Assembly (NCBI RefSeq): GCF_000379445.1 | Contig: NZ_KB902240.1 | Location: forward strand, 1 to 64,000 | Direction of reading: 5' to 3' | From: Fangia hongkongensis FSC776 = DSM 21703 | GTDB lineage: Bacteria; Pseudomonadota; Gammaproteobacteria; Francisellales; Francisellaceae | Length of the DNA: 64,000 nt | Part shown: positions 56,672-64,000 of the stretch, in pieces | Numbering within the stretch: the first letter of the stretch is position 1 | How the letters are laid out: each line of letters begins with the position of its first letter | Made by a program: the position numbers and the translations under genes | Notes under the pieces: model-generated | Told to the model about the DNA's origin: nothing | What the model saw: only the letters and a program-made list of their open reading frames with translations | The model's database searches: none

Positions 56672-57161
56672 TTTCTTTTCCTCATGTTGTTTAAGTTAGT
56701 AAACCTTTCAGCTTGACACCCTGTGTCTTGCTAACGGGGCACATTATGGGTGAAAACAAAATAATTAAAAAGCGTATTGAATACGCACTAAAAAGATTTT
56801 TATGATTAAATTACACGCTGAATATTATTTATATCTTGATAAAATCAATGATCATAAATCTTAAGGCGGCGCATGATAATAAATATATAAATACGAAGAA
56901 AGATTGAATAACAATCAAAGCCAAGGCTTATAAGTTGACTCTACGCCTTCTCCTACGAACATTAGGTTAGCGGAATAATGGCAAAGTATAAAATCGCCAG
57001 CGGAGTCAATAAGCAATTGGATTCATGAAAAACAACTATAGAAATAGCAAGTAAAGTTAGGCCTACAGAGGGATTACTGGTTCAGGTATTCGGAAGACTA
57101 TGAGCCGCACTTGAGTTATTGACACAAAAGTATTGCACATAAATCGACTCTTGATTCGCAT
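56672..57161. other. Region between SDR and outer-membrane paralog B without a recognised gene
   Basis: About 490 bases. The right part near paralog B (56672-56790) is its 5' UTR and promoter region, including a hairpin around GACAC-AGG-GTGTC on the minus strand and the palindrome at 56772-56786. The part 56870-57130 is less AT-rich than the surrounding intergenic DNA. It has a minus-strand open stretch ending SANLMFVGEGVESTYKPWL that I cannot place, possibly a decayed insertion. Confidence 0.5.
56772..56786. promoter_or_regulatory. Operator-like palindrome upstream of outer-membrane paralog B
   Basis: GCGTATTGAATACGC is a perfect seven-plus-one inverted repeat. It lies at the same distance from the CATAATG box as in paralog A (55310-55322). 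Confidence 0.6.
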
Positions 57162-58124
57162 TTAAGGTTTGATTATCGGTGAGGCCACATGCCCCCCATC
57201 AACAGGTAAAATTGCACCAGTTATATAATTTGACATATTATTATCAGCTAAAAATAATACAGCTTCTGCAATATCTTCAGGCTTTGCAATTTTCTGCATA
57301 GGGACACCTGCTTTTGCGGTTTCAAAACTCTTCCCTGGAAATGCGGCACGCTCTAACGGGGTATCAACTGGCCCTGGTGCAATTGCATTAACTCTAATCA
57401 TCTTACGTTTATCTGCATTCGCTCTTTGCGCTGCTTGGTTCGATAGCGACCGAGTTAATGAATTAATAAAAGCTTTAGCAGCACTATATAATGGCCTAGT
57501 AGGAACAGGTAACATCCCTACACGACTAGATGTATTAATAATTGATACAGGTAAATCTTTTGGCTGGTTTTTAAAACTATAAGCCAACTCCCACTTCAAG
57601 CAATAAAACATACCAAAAATATTAGTTGCAATTGGGCTTTCCCGATAAGAAGAAATTATCGTTGATTGTGTAGGCATTTCCTCTCGCCAGTGATCATCCT
57701 TAGAACCAGATGTAGAATTTGGCTGAGGCGTTGGCAGTATGTAAGCAATTGAACCATCTGATTGAATTTCTGAAAAGAAATCGAAGCCTTCGATATCACC
57801 TTTAGCTGCAACATCCCCTGGTTGTACGCCCGCATTATTAAATGCAATATCTAAGCGCCCATATTTATCATAAATTTGTTTTAAGGTCGCCTGTACTTGT
57901 GCTTCAATTCTAATATCACAAGGATGATAATCAATACGCCTTGCTTGCTCTTTCGCTAAATTCTCTTTGATATAAAGCTGTGCATGTTGCCATTTTTCTT
58001 CGCTTCTACCAACAACGATAACATGTCTAGCACCTTGTTGGAGAAATGCCACAGCAGTTGCCAGCCCAATCCCAGAAGTCCCTCCTGTAATAAAAACAAT
58101 TTTCCCATCGAATCGATCAGACAT
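57162..58124 (-). CDS. Short-chain dehydrogenase/reductase (SDR) with an internal insertion
   Basis: A 320-residue NAD(P)-dependent oxidoreductase. Motifs are KIVFITGGTSGIGLATAVAF (cofactor), HPCDIR, NNAG near residue 94, SIINTSSRVG with the catalytic Ser, YSAAK with Tyr and Lys, and APGPVDTPLERAA. After NNAG an insert of about 50 residues (EGFDFFSEIQSDG to SKDDHWREEMP) makes it longer than the usual 250. ATG 58124 follows AAGGAG; in-frame codons upstream are not needed. Substrate unknown; no partner genes. Confidence 0.9.
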   Translation of the reverse strand: MSDRFDGKIVFITGGTSGIGLATAVAFLQQGARHVIVVGRSEEKWQHAQLYIKENLAKEQARRIDYHPCDIRIEAQVQATLKQIYDKYGRLDIAFNNAGVQPGDVAAKGDIEGFDFFSEIQSDGSIAYILPTPQPNSTSGSKDDHWREEMPTQSTIISSYRESPIATNIFGMFYCLKWELAYSFKNQPKDLPVSIINTSSRVGMLPVPTRPLYSAAKAFINSLTRSLSNQAAQRANADKRKMIRVNAIAPGPVDTPLERAAFPGKSFETAKAGVPMQKIAKPEDIAEAVLFLADNNMSNYITGAILPVDGGHVASPIIKP

Positions 58125-58245
58125 TGTATTTGCTCCTTGAATATAACTGCTCATCATGAATATGATAATAGTCAAGATAAGAGTCTATGGGCAAAAAAAC
58201 ACAAGGAATATTTAAAATAACTCGTAACAACCCGTGCTGTAGAAT

Positions 58246-59580
58246 CTAGCTAAAGAAGTGAGAAAGCGCTTTAACTTGACCATTTTGACGAATTTCAAAG
58301 TCCACCCCTGATTGTCCATGAAACTTTCCTGCACTTCCTAATACTTGTCCGTGCTTGATTGTTTGTGACTCAGAAACAATGATGCTTTGCAAATTACTAT
58401 ATGCCGAGATATAGTCTGATTGATGGCTTAATATCACCATTTTTCCATAGCCACCCATGCCGACACCCGCATAAATTACTTTGCCATCAGCTGCCGCATA
58501 GACACTTGTGCCCTGCGCTACATTAATCATCTTGCTATCAGATAAATCAATTTTGGCTTTGACTGGCCAATACCATGAAATGCCATCAACCATACGAGAA
58601 GTGCTTGTGTTTTTAGTCGCTGCTTGAGTCTCTGTTGAATGTGGTTTTACTGTAGAGGCACTTTTTACCTCTGATGCTTTATTAGCATTTACTTTAGCAT
58701 CTTTCACTTCTACTTCTTTTGACTGATATGATTTGGTGTTATTACCACCACTATTTTTATCATCTCGCTTCTTAGCACTTAGCGCATTAGCACTATGTGA
58801 AGCGGCCTGTGAATGCACTGTCACAGCAGATTGTGGCTGAGATTTACTCGTCTTAGGTGCGACAACATAAATCTTTTGACCGACATAAATTAAACTTGGC
58901 TGTGAAATATCATTCCATTGTTGCAGCTCAGATAAGCGAACATTATACCTTGTTGCAATCGCACTTAATGAATCACCACTTTGCACGATATAGATGCCAT
59001 CTTCAGGTGCTTTCACTTTAGCTGTAGTGTGATATTTTGTCTTCTCTTTCGGCAATACAGGGTAGGCATCTTCCCTTGCCGAGCCTCGATGCATATCTTC
59101 TTTTTCAGGTGTCGCACTTGATACCTCTTTACTAAGGGCAGGCGCTGAAGATTGCTTCACTACAGGCGCAGCACTTGAATCGACAACAGGCTGCCTTTGT
59201 GTGTCAGCTTTGCTTTCAGGTTGAGATACTTCAAGATTATTGCTAGAAGACTCAACAGGCTTACTTTGATATTGAGGTGCTTGATCGGCTCGATAGTATT
59301 TCTCACCCGGCAATGGCGCAACGCGTATTTTACTTCCGGGCGTGAGCGTATAAGGTGATTTTAGCTTATTCCATAAAATCAAAGTTCTTTCTGTAACATT
59401 AAAACGCTGAGAGAGGTCATATAAACTATCCCCCTCTTTGACAGTGTAATACCTTTGCACAGTTGAAATAGATTGTATTGGTGCGGCTTCTTGTTGCGCA
59501 TTAAAATACTTATTAATATACGAACAGCCTGATAAGAACATCACAGGTGGTAACAAAATTGCAATTGCTTTTAGCTTCAT
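58246..59580 (-). CDS. nlpD: NlpD-like lipoprotein with two LysM repeats and LytM domain
   Basis: A 444-residue outer-membrane lipoprotein. Lipobox LSGC (Cys19), then two LysM domains (RYYTVKEGDSLYDLSQRF and YIVQSGDSLSAIATRYNV), a Ser/Ala/Lys-rich linker, and a C-terminal M23/LytM domain. The LytM lacks the zinc ligands: the final HxH is replaced in GQSGVDFEIR. As in NlpD and EnvC it should activate a murein amidase (AmiC/B) at division instead of cutting murein itself. Two LysM domains and the long linker exceed the 379 residues of E. coli NlpD. It follows obgE by 19 bases. Confidence 0.88.
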   Translation of the reverse strand: MKLKAIAILLPPVMFLSGCSYINKYFNAQQEAAPIQSISTVQRYYTVKEGDSLYDLSQRFNVTERTLILWNKLKSPYTLTPGSKIRVAPLPGEKYYRADQAPQYQSKPVESSSNNLEVSQPESKADTQRQPVVDSSAAPVVKQSSAPALSKEVSSATPEKEDMHRGSAREDAYPVLPKEKTKYHTTAKVKAPEDGIYIVQSGDSLSAIATRYNVRLSELQQWNDISQPSLIYVGQKIYVVAPKTSKSQPQSAVTVHSQAASHSANALSAKKRDDKNSGGNNTKSYQSKEVEVKDAKVNANKASEVKSASTVKPHSTETQAATKNTSTSRMVDGISWYWPVKAKIDLSDSKMINVAQGTSVYAAADGKVIYAGVGMGGYGKMVILSHQSDYISAYSNLQSIIVSESQTIKHGQVLGSAGKFHGQSGVDFEIRQNGQVKALSHFFS

Positions 59581-59599
59581 TCCAATTTATTCCCTTTAA

Positions 59600-60625
<1,026 letters not shown>

Positions 60626-60692
60626 TCAATTTATTCACTATTATTTATTCACTGCATATGATCACGGAATTTTCAATAAATGTACAGTGAAT

Positions 60693-61529
60693 TTAAAACA
60701 GCAGTTGACTTTGATAACTGCCAAGGAGCTTCAAATAAGAGGTTCTTTTTAAAATATTCAATAACGCCTTTTGCACATTTTCATCATCTTCATGCCCTTC
60801 AAAGTCCAAAAAGAACGTACAATCCCATGCTTTCAACCGAGAAGGTCTTGATTCGATCTTAGTCATATTAATGCCGTTATCTGATAGGCATAATAACACA
60901 TCCACCAATGCATGAGGCTTATCTAAAGTCGCAAAAACAATCGATGTTTTATATTTAAGCGCCTTATCAAATGGCATCTGCTGTGATTTTCGCCCTAAAA
61001 GAAAAAAGCGTGTATGATTGAATGACTCATCTTCAAAGTGATAAGATAACACATCAAGCTCATAAGTTTTGGCTGCAAGCTCGCTTGCAATCGCTGCCTG
61101 ATTGTGTGTCTTTTTCTCAGCGATATATTTAGCGGCTCCTGCTGTATCGACAAATGATTTTGGCTCAAGCCCCATTCGCTTTATATTTGCCTCACATTGA
61201 GATAATGCTTGAGGATGTGAGCGCACAAGCTCTATATCACTAATATCCACACCTTTATTTGCCATTAAGCAATGCTCAACTTTCAGTGTCACTTCTTGTT
61301 GAATACGAAGATTATGTTTTAATAGCTCATCATAAGCAGGAATCACGCTCCCTGCCACCGAGTTTTCAATAGGAAGCATTACATATTCAACAGTCTTCTC
61401 AGCTACATGATTTAAAGCCTCAGAGAACGACTTAGAGGGAACTGATTGTATCTTCTTATCGACAAAATACTGCTTTATTGCCTGCTCAGAATATGCCCCA
61501 TGCTCTCCTTGAAAAGAAACCTTTAACAT
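60693..61529 (-). CDS. pheA: Prephenate dehydratase
   Basis: A 278-residue monofunctional enzyme that makes phenylpyruvate for phenylalanine synthesis. The PDT domain begins KVSFQGEHGAYSEQA, has LPIENSVAGSV, RSHPQALSQCEANI and the catalytic NHTRFFLLG. The C-terminal ACT domain (KTSIVFATLDKPHALVDVLL, then GINMTKIESRPSR) binds phenylalanine for feedback. There is no chorismate mutase part. Its ATG overlaps the stop of the GST gene by one base. Confidence 0.95.
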   Translation of the reverse strand: MLKVSFQGEHGAYSEQAIKQYFVDKKIQSVPSKSFSEALNHVAEKTVEYVMLPIENSVAGSVIPAYDELLKHNLRIQQEVTLKVEHCLMANKGVDISDIELVRSHPQALSQCEANIKRMGLEPKSFVDTAGAAKYIAEKKTHNQAAIASELAAKTYELDVLSYHFEDESFNHTRFFLLGRKSQQMPFDKALKYKTSIVFATLDKPHALVDVLLCLSDNGINMTKIESRPSRLKAWDCTFFLDFEGHEDDENVQKALLNILKRTSYLKLLGSYQSQLLF

Positions 61530-62248
61530 TAATTATCATCCCCCTTACTAAAAAATATACTGAGCATCCTTTTACTATGCTCATTTAAGTTTTCATACTG
61601 AAGCGCAATAGCTTTAAGCCGACTATCCCATGGTGTGTGGTAAATAGAACTCGTTACAGCATAAAGCGCATGATCCAAAAGCGTTGCCCTATCACCAAAG
61701 AAATAGTGTCTTTCCCCTAAAAAATCTGATAATGCTTGTAGATCCTGATCAGCAAGCAAATAGATTGCCTCTTTTTCATGGCGCCCAAGCCCTTGGCCAT
61801 CTAACTGCTTTAGGACTGTGCGTTGTAGCGCCTTATAAATCACTTTAAAGATAAATCCAGGCACCTTAGCACCTTTTTGTAAATCTTCCTTCCACGTGTT
61901 ATTCCCCTCTAAATCCACCCAGCGTGTATAAACAAGCACCCAATATAAATGCTCTTCACACAGCCTTATAAAGCCAAGGGTTATTGCTTTTTCTCGAGCA
62001 GTTAATCGAGCTTGCATTGGCGTTTGACTTTCAGCTTCAAGCCGCTCGATAATACGCCCACTATCTGAGTAGATTTTTCCATTCTCACGCATAAAGGGAA
62101 GCTTTTTAGTGGGCGAGTGTCTCGTATCAACACTGTAGTGATTTTTATACTCAATTTTTTGTGCACGCAAATAGCTTTCAAGCTTCATGCAAAATGGACT
62201 GGCGTTAGGGAGATTATACATGGGAGGAAATTGATATAACTCGATCAT
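61529..62248 (-). CDS. Glutathione S-transferase-like protein (metaxin/Tom37-type N-domain)
   Basis: A 239-residue protein. The N-terminal thioredoxin-like domain has MYNLPNASPFCMKLESYLRA, where SPFCMKLE is typical of the metaxin/FAXC group, and KKLPFMRENGKIYSDSGRII as the GSH-binding cis-Pro and Ser region. A helical C-terminal domain follows. Bacterial members have unknown roles. The ATG at 62248 sits in TGATG, overlapping the stop of the DUF3301 gene, so it is coupled. Confidence 0.88.
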   Translation of the reverse strand: MIELYQFPPMYNLPNASPFCMKLESYLRAQKIEYKNHYSVDTRHSPTKKLPFMRENGKIYSDSGRIIERLEAESQTPMQARLTAREKAITLGFIRLCEEHLYWVLVYTRWVDLEGNNTWKEDLQKGAKVPGFIFKVIYKALQRTVLKQLDGQGLGRHEKEAIYLLADQDLQALSDFLGERHYFFGDRATLLDHALYAVTSSIYHTPWDSRLKAIALQYENLNEHSKRMLSIFFSKGDDN

Positions 62249-62697
62249 CACTCATCCTTTTTTTCTTCTTTTGTTTTATGTCCATTAGCAGCCTTTCGAT
62301 AGCTATTAAGATCAATGATATTTCCACCATCAAGATTATCCGCTTTTGGTGTTTTCTCAACTGGCGCATTTAATGCATCTGGGAGAATAGATTTATCATC
62401 ACTAATCGTACGAATAAAACGAAGTCCGTTAAATTGCATAAAAGCACGATGGCGTAGAACGCCATCATAACTATATTCAAATGCATACTCGCGATAAAGA
62501 CACATGCTGCCAACATCTTCTGAACGTGAAAATTTCATCTTAACCAGACACACCGTATCATCCAAAAGCTGCGCATCCCATTTTTTACACGTTTTAATTG
62601 CCATAGCAACAGCCATTTCACGCGCACGCATCATCGAGCGCCAAATCAGCACAACCGTAATAATGGCAACAATAATTAAAATAACTGTAACACTCAT
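62248..62697 (-). CDS. DUF3301-family membrane-anchored protein
   Basis: A 149-residue protein. An N-terminal membrane helix (VILIIVAIITVVLIW) is followed by R-x-x-A-x-x-x-C-K-K and by DAQLLDDTVCLVKMKFSR and REYAFEYSYDGVLRHRAFM, the pattern of DUF3301. The function is not known. It has a charged tail after GNIIDLNSYRKAA. First gene of the chain with the GST and pheA. Confidence 0.83.
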   Translation of the reverse strand: MSVTVILIIVAIITVVLIWRSMMRAREMAVAMAIKTCKKWDAQLLDDTVCLVKMKFSRSEDVGSMCLYREYAFEYSYDGVLRHRAFMQFNGLRFIRTISDDKSILPDALNAPVEKTPKADNLDGGNIIDLNSYRKAANGHKTKEEKKDE

Positions 62698-62804
62698 AAG
62701 ACTCTTTGCTCAATCAACCTTTTTTCATTATACTCTGAACCCAAAGCATTATGGCAATAAATAATAGCAATTGCCTAGAGACAACTGACAAAAAGATTTA
62801 TTTT

Positions 62805-63377
62805 ATGTTAAAACACAACCGAATCATCATCGCTATTACCGGCGCAACTGGCATTCAATATGCTGTCACCATGCTCAAGGTATTAAAGGCGCAAAACATT
62901 GAAACACACTTAATTGTCTCCAAACCTGCAGAGCTCACCCGAAGCTATGAAACAGACTATAGCTCAAAGGACATCAAATCCCTTGCAACGCATGCCTATA
63001 ATAATGCTGATATTGGTGCAAACATCGCAAGTGGCTCCTATCCAACAGATGGGATGATTGTGATTCCAGCCTCCGTCAAAATCTTAGCGGAAATTGCCAA
63101 CGGCATTGGAGAGTCGCTTATCACAAGGGCAGCTGATGTTGTCTTAAAAGAAAGAAGAAAATTAATTCTTTGCTTGCGGGAGACACCATTTAACTTGATT
63201 CATATCGAGAATATGAAACAGCTCACCCTAGCAGGTGGAATTATTATGCCGCCTGTGCCTGCTTTTTATCACAAGCCCATAACTCTCGATGACATCATAG
63301 CAGATTTTGTGTATCGTACACTCGATGTTTTCGGGGTATCACTGCCTGAGTTAAAAAAATGGGATGGTAAAGCATAA
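62805..63377 (+). CDS. ubiX: Flavin prenyltransferase UbiX
   Basis: A 190-residue enzyme that makes prenylated FMN, the cofactor for UbiD-type decarboxylases in ubiquinone synthesis. Motifs are IIIAITGATGIQYAVTML, IASGSYPTDGMIVIPASVK, ADVVLKERRKLILCLRETPF and LAGGIIMPPVPAFYHKP. Starting at the ATG at 62805 matches the family length; the frame is open 18 codons further upstream. Coupled to the next gene by two bases. Confidence 0.95.
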   Translation: MLKHNRIIIAITGATGIQYAVTMLKVLKAQNIETHLIVSKPAELTRSYETDYSSKDIKSLATHAYNNADIGANIASGSYPTDGMIVIPASVKILAEIANGIGESLITRAADVVLKERRKLILCLRETPFNLIHIENMKQLTLAGGIIMPPVPAFYHKPITLDDIIADFVYRTLDVFGVSLPELKKWDGKA

Positions 63378-63379
63378 GA

Positions 63380-64000
63380 ATGAGAAATTTAAAATACTTC
63401 TATAGTTCATTTATTGTAACAATAATCGGGATTATCGCTGCAGTTATGCTGGAGCCTGAGCATAAAATTTATGCGCTTTATTTAATTATCGTGCTTGCAC
63501 TTTTAGAGGTTTCTTTAAGTTTTGATAACGCTGTTGTTAATGCGAAGGTGCTTAATAAAATGCCTAAAAAATGGCAGAAAATCTTTATCTGGATTGGCTT
63601 ACCTATCGCAGTTTTTGGCATGCGCCTGATTTTCCCTATTTTACTTGTCAGTGTGACGACCTCTTTATCCTTTGTGGATGTCTTTAGACTTGCTGTCAAT
63701 AACCCAGATGCTTATCAAAGTGCACTTGAGCTTGGTTTTCCAACCATTTGTGCCTTTGGTGGTGGTTTTTTAATTATGGTATTTTTGAAGTTTTTCATCG
63801 CTGAGAAACATGAGATTTACTGGCTTCACGCGATTGAGAAAAACCGCTTTATCTCAGCCCTTCGTAACTACCCGGGTGGTTATATTATCATTGCCCTTAT
63901 TATTGGCTACACTGTTCTACACTATGCAAGCGATGCCCAAGCAGGCACCCTTGCTATGGCATTTTTAATGGGGCTTATGGTTCATGAAGCACTCGGCATT
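63380..64000 (+). CDS. DUF475/TerC-superfamily membrane protein, partial
   Basis: The frame starts at ATG 63380, two bases after the ubiX stop, and is open to the window end (207 codons). It has hydrophobic helices and the signature LEVSLSFDNAVVNAKVL, matching the DUF475 family of TerC-like proteins, with acidic residues in helices 1-3 that in relatives bind metal ions. A later GGFLIMVFLKFF and WLHAIEKNRF stretch also agrees. Family members are implicated in metal, often manganese or tellurite, homeostasis. The C-terminus is outside the window. Confidence 0.88.
   Translation, partial: MRNLKYFYSSFIVTIIGIIAAVMLEPEHKIYALYLIIVLALLEVSLSFDNAVVNAKVLNKMPKKWQKIFIWIGLPIAVFGMRLIFPILLVSVTTSLSFVDVFRLAVNNPDAYQSALELGFPTICAFGGGFLIMVFLKFFIAEKHEIYWLHAIEKNRFISALRNYPGGYIIIALIIGYTVLHYASDAQAGTLAMAFLMGLMVHEALGI

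Overview
The window is AT-rich chromosomal DNA of a Gram-negative gammaproteobacterium. The evidence is KDO synthesis (kdsB), NlpD, DsbB, beta-barrel outer-membrane proteins, an FbpABC iron transporter, YajR, CysZ and TrhO homologues, and sigma70/Fur-type promoters. Base composition and gene content would fit a low-GC lineage such as the Francisella/Fastidiosibacter/Piscirickettsia side of the class; that placement is an inference that I cannot test here. Most genes are housekeeping genes in short operons, with a few orphan, accessory or decaying genes between them.

Layout. 1-5.6 kb: the right end of an IS3-family element, a large orphan coiled-coil protein, an MHS-type transporter with an unusual leader, and an orphan small gene overlapping a membrane-protein gene. 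5.8-9.7 kb: an aminotransferase, then a minus-strand operon (PP-loop RNA thiolase, TusA-like carrier, Trm112-like protein, kdsB, HIT protein). 10-11.7 kb: an orphan protein carrying the CX5R signature of SopB/IpgD inositol phosphatases. 12-21.7 kb: a Kch-like K+ channel, fatty acid hydroxylase, pyrG, methyltransferase, CHMI, ppa, TauE, a POT transporter, a duplicated tRNA-Val, rpoZ and rsgA. 21.8-27 kb: a PotF-like binding protein and Fur-controlled fbpABC, followed by a LysR-type regulator remnant. 27-33.8 kb: a minus-strand run of helicase, LMW-PTP, engB and rbsACB. 33.9-38.2 kb: mscS, an MFS pump, a Cache lipoprotein and tyrS. 38.3-43.4 kb: ftsI, dacA, lplA and cysZ. 43.4-50.9 kb: a GFA protein, yajR, a two-gene sugar PTS (EIICB plus an EIIA-HPr-EI fusion) and trhO. 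51-54.4 kb: an alpha/beta hydrolase broken by an amber codon, ffh, dsbB and a frameshifted DUF5993 partner. 54.5-58.1 kb: two tandem outer-membrane proteins with duplicated promoter and 3'-UTR structures, and an SDR. 58.2-64 kb: nlpD, obgE, pheA, a GST, DUF3301, ubiX and a partial DUF475 membrane protein.

How the genes work together. The two PTS proteins form a complete phosphorelay from PEP to a glucose- or GlcNAc-type sugar. FbpA, FbpB and FbpC form a complete ferric-iron importer under a textbook Fur operator. RbsA, RbsC and RbsB form a complete sugar importer without its kinase. The PP-loop ATPase and TusA-like carrier look like a two-protein RNA sulfur relay.

The points most worth following are the SopB-like CX5R protein, the duplicated outer-membrane locus whose 3' UTR repeats three hairpins with a pyrimidine-rich loop, the candidate attenuator upstream of the MHS transporter, and the gene remnants (LysR tail, GNAT tail, amber-interrupted hydrolase, frameshifted DUF5993). 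These remnants suggest ongoing gene decay. No CRISPR array, rRNA, prophage or toxin-antitoxin cassette was seen.
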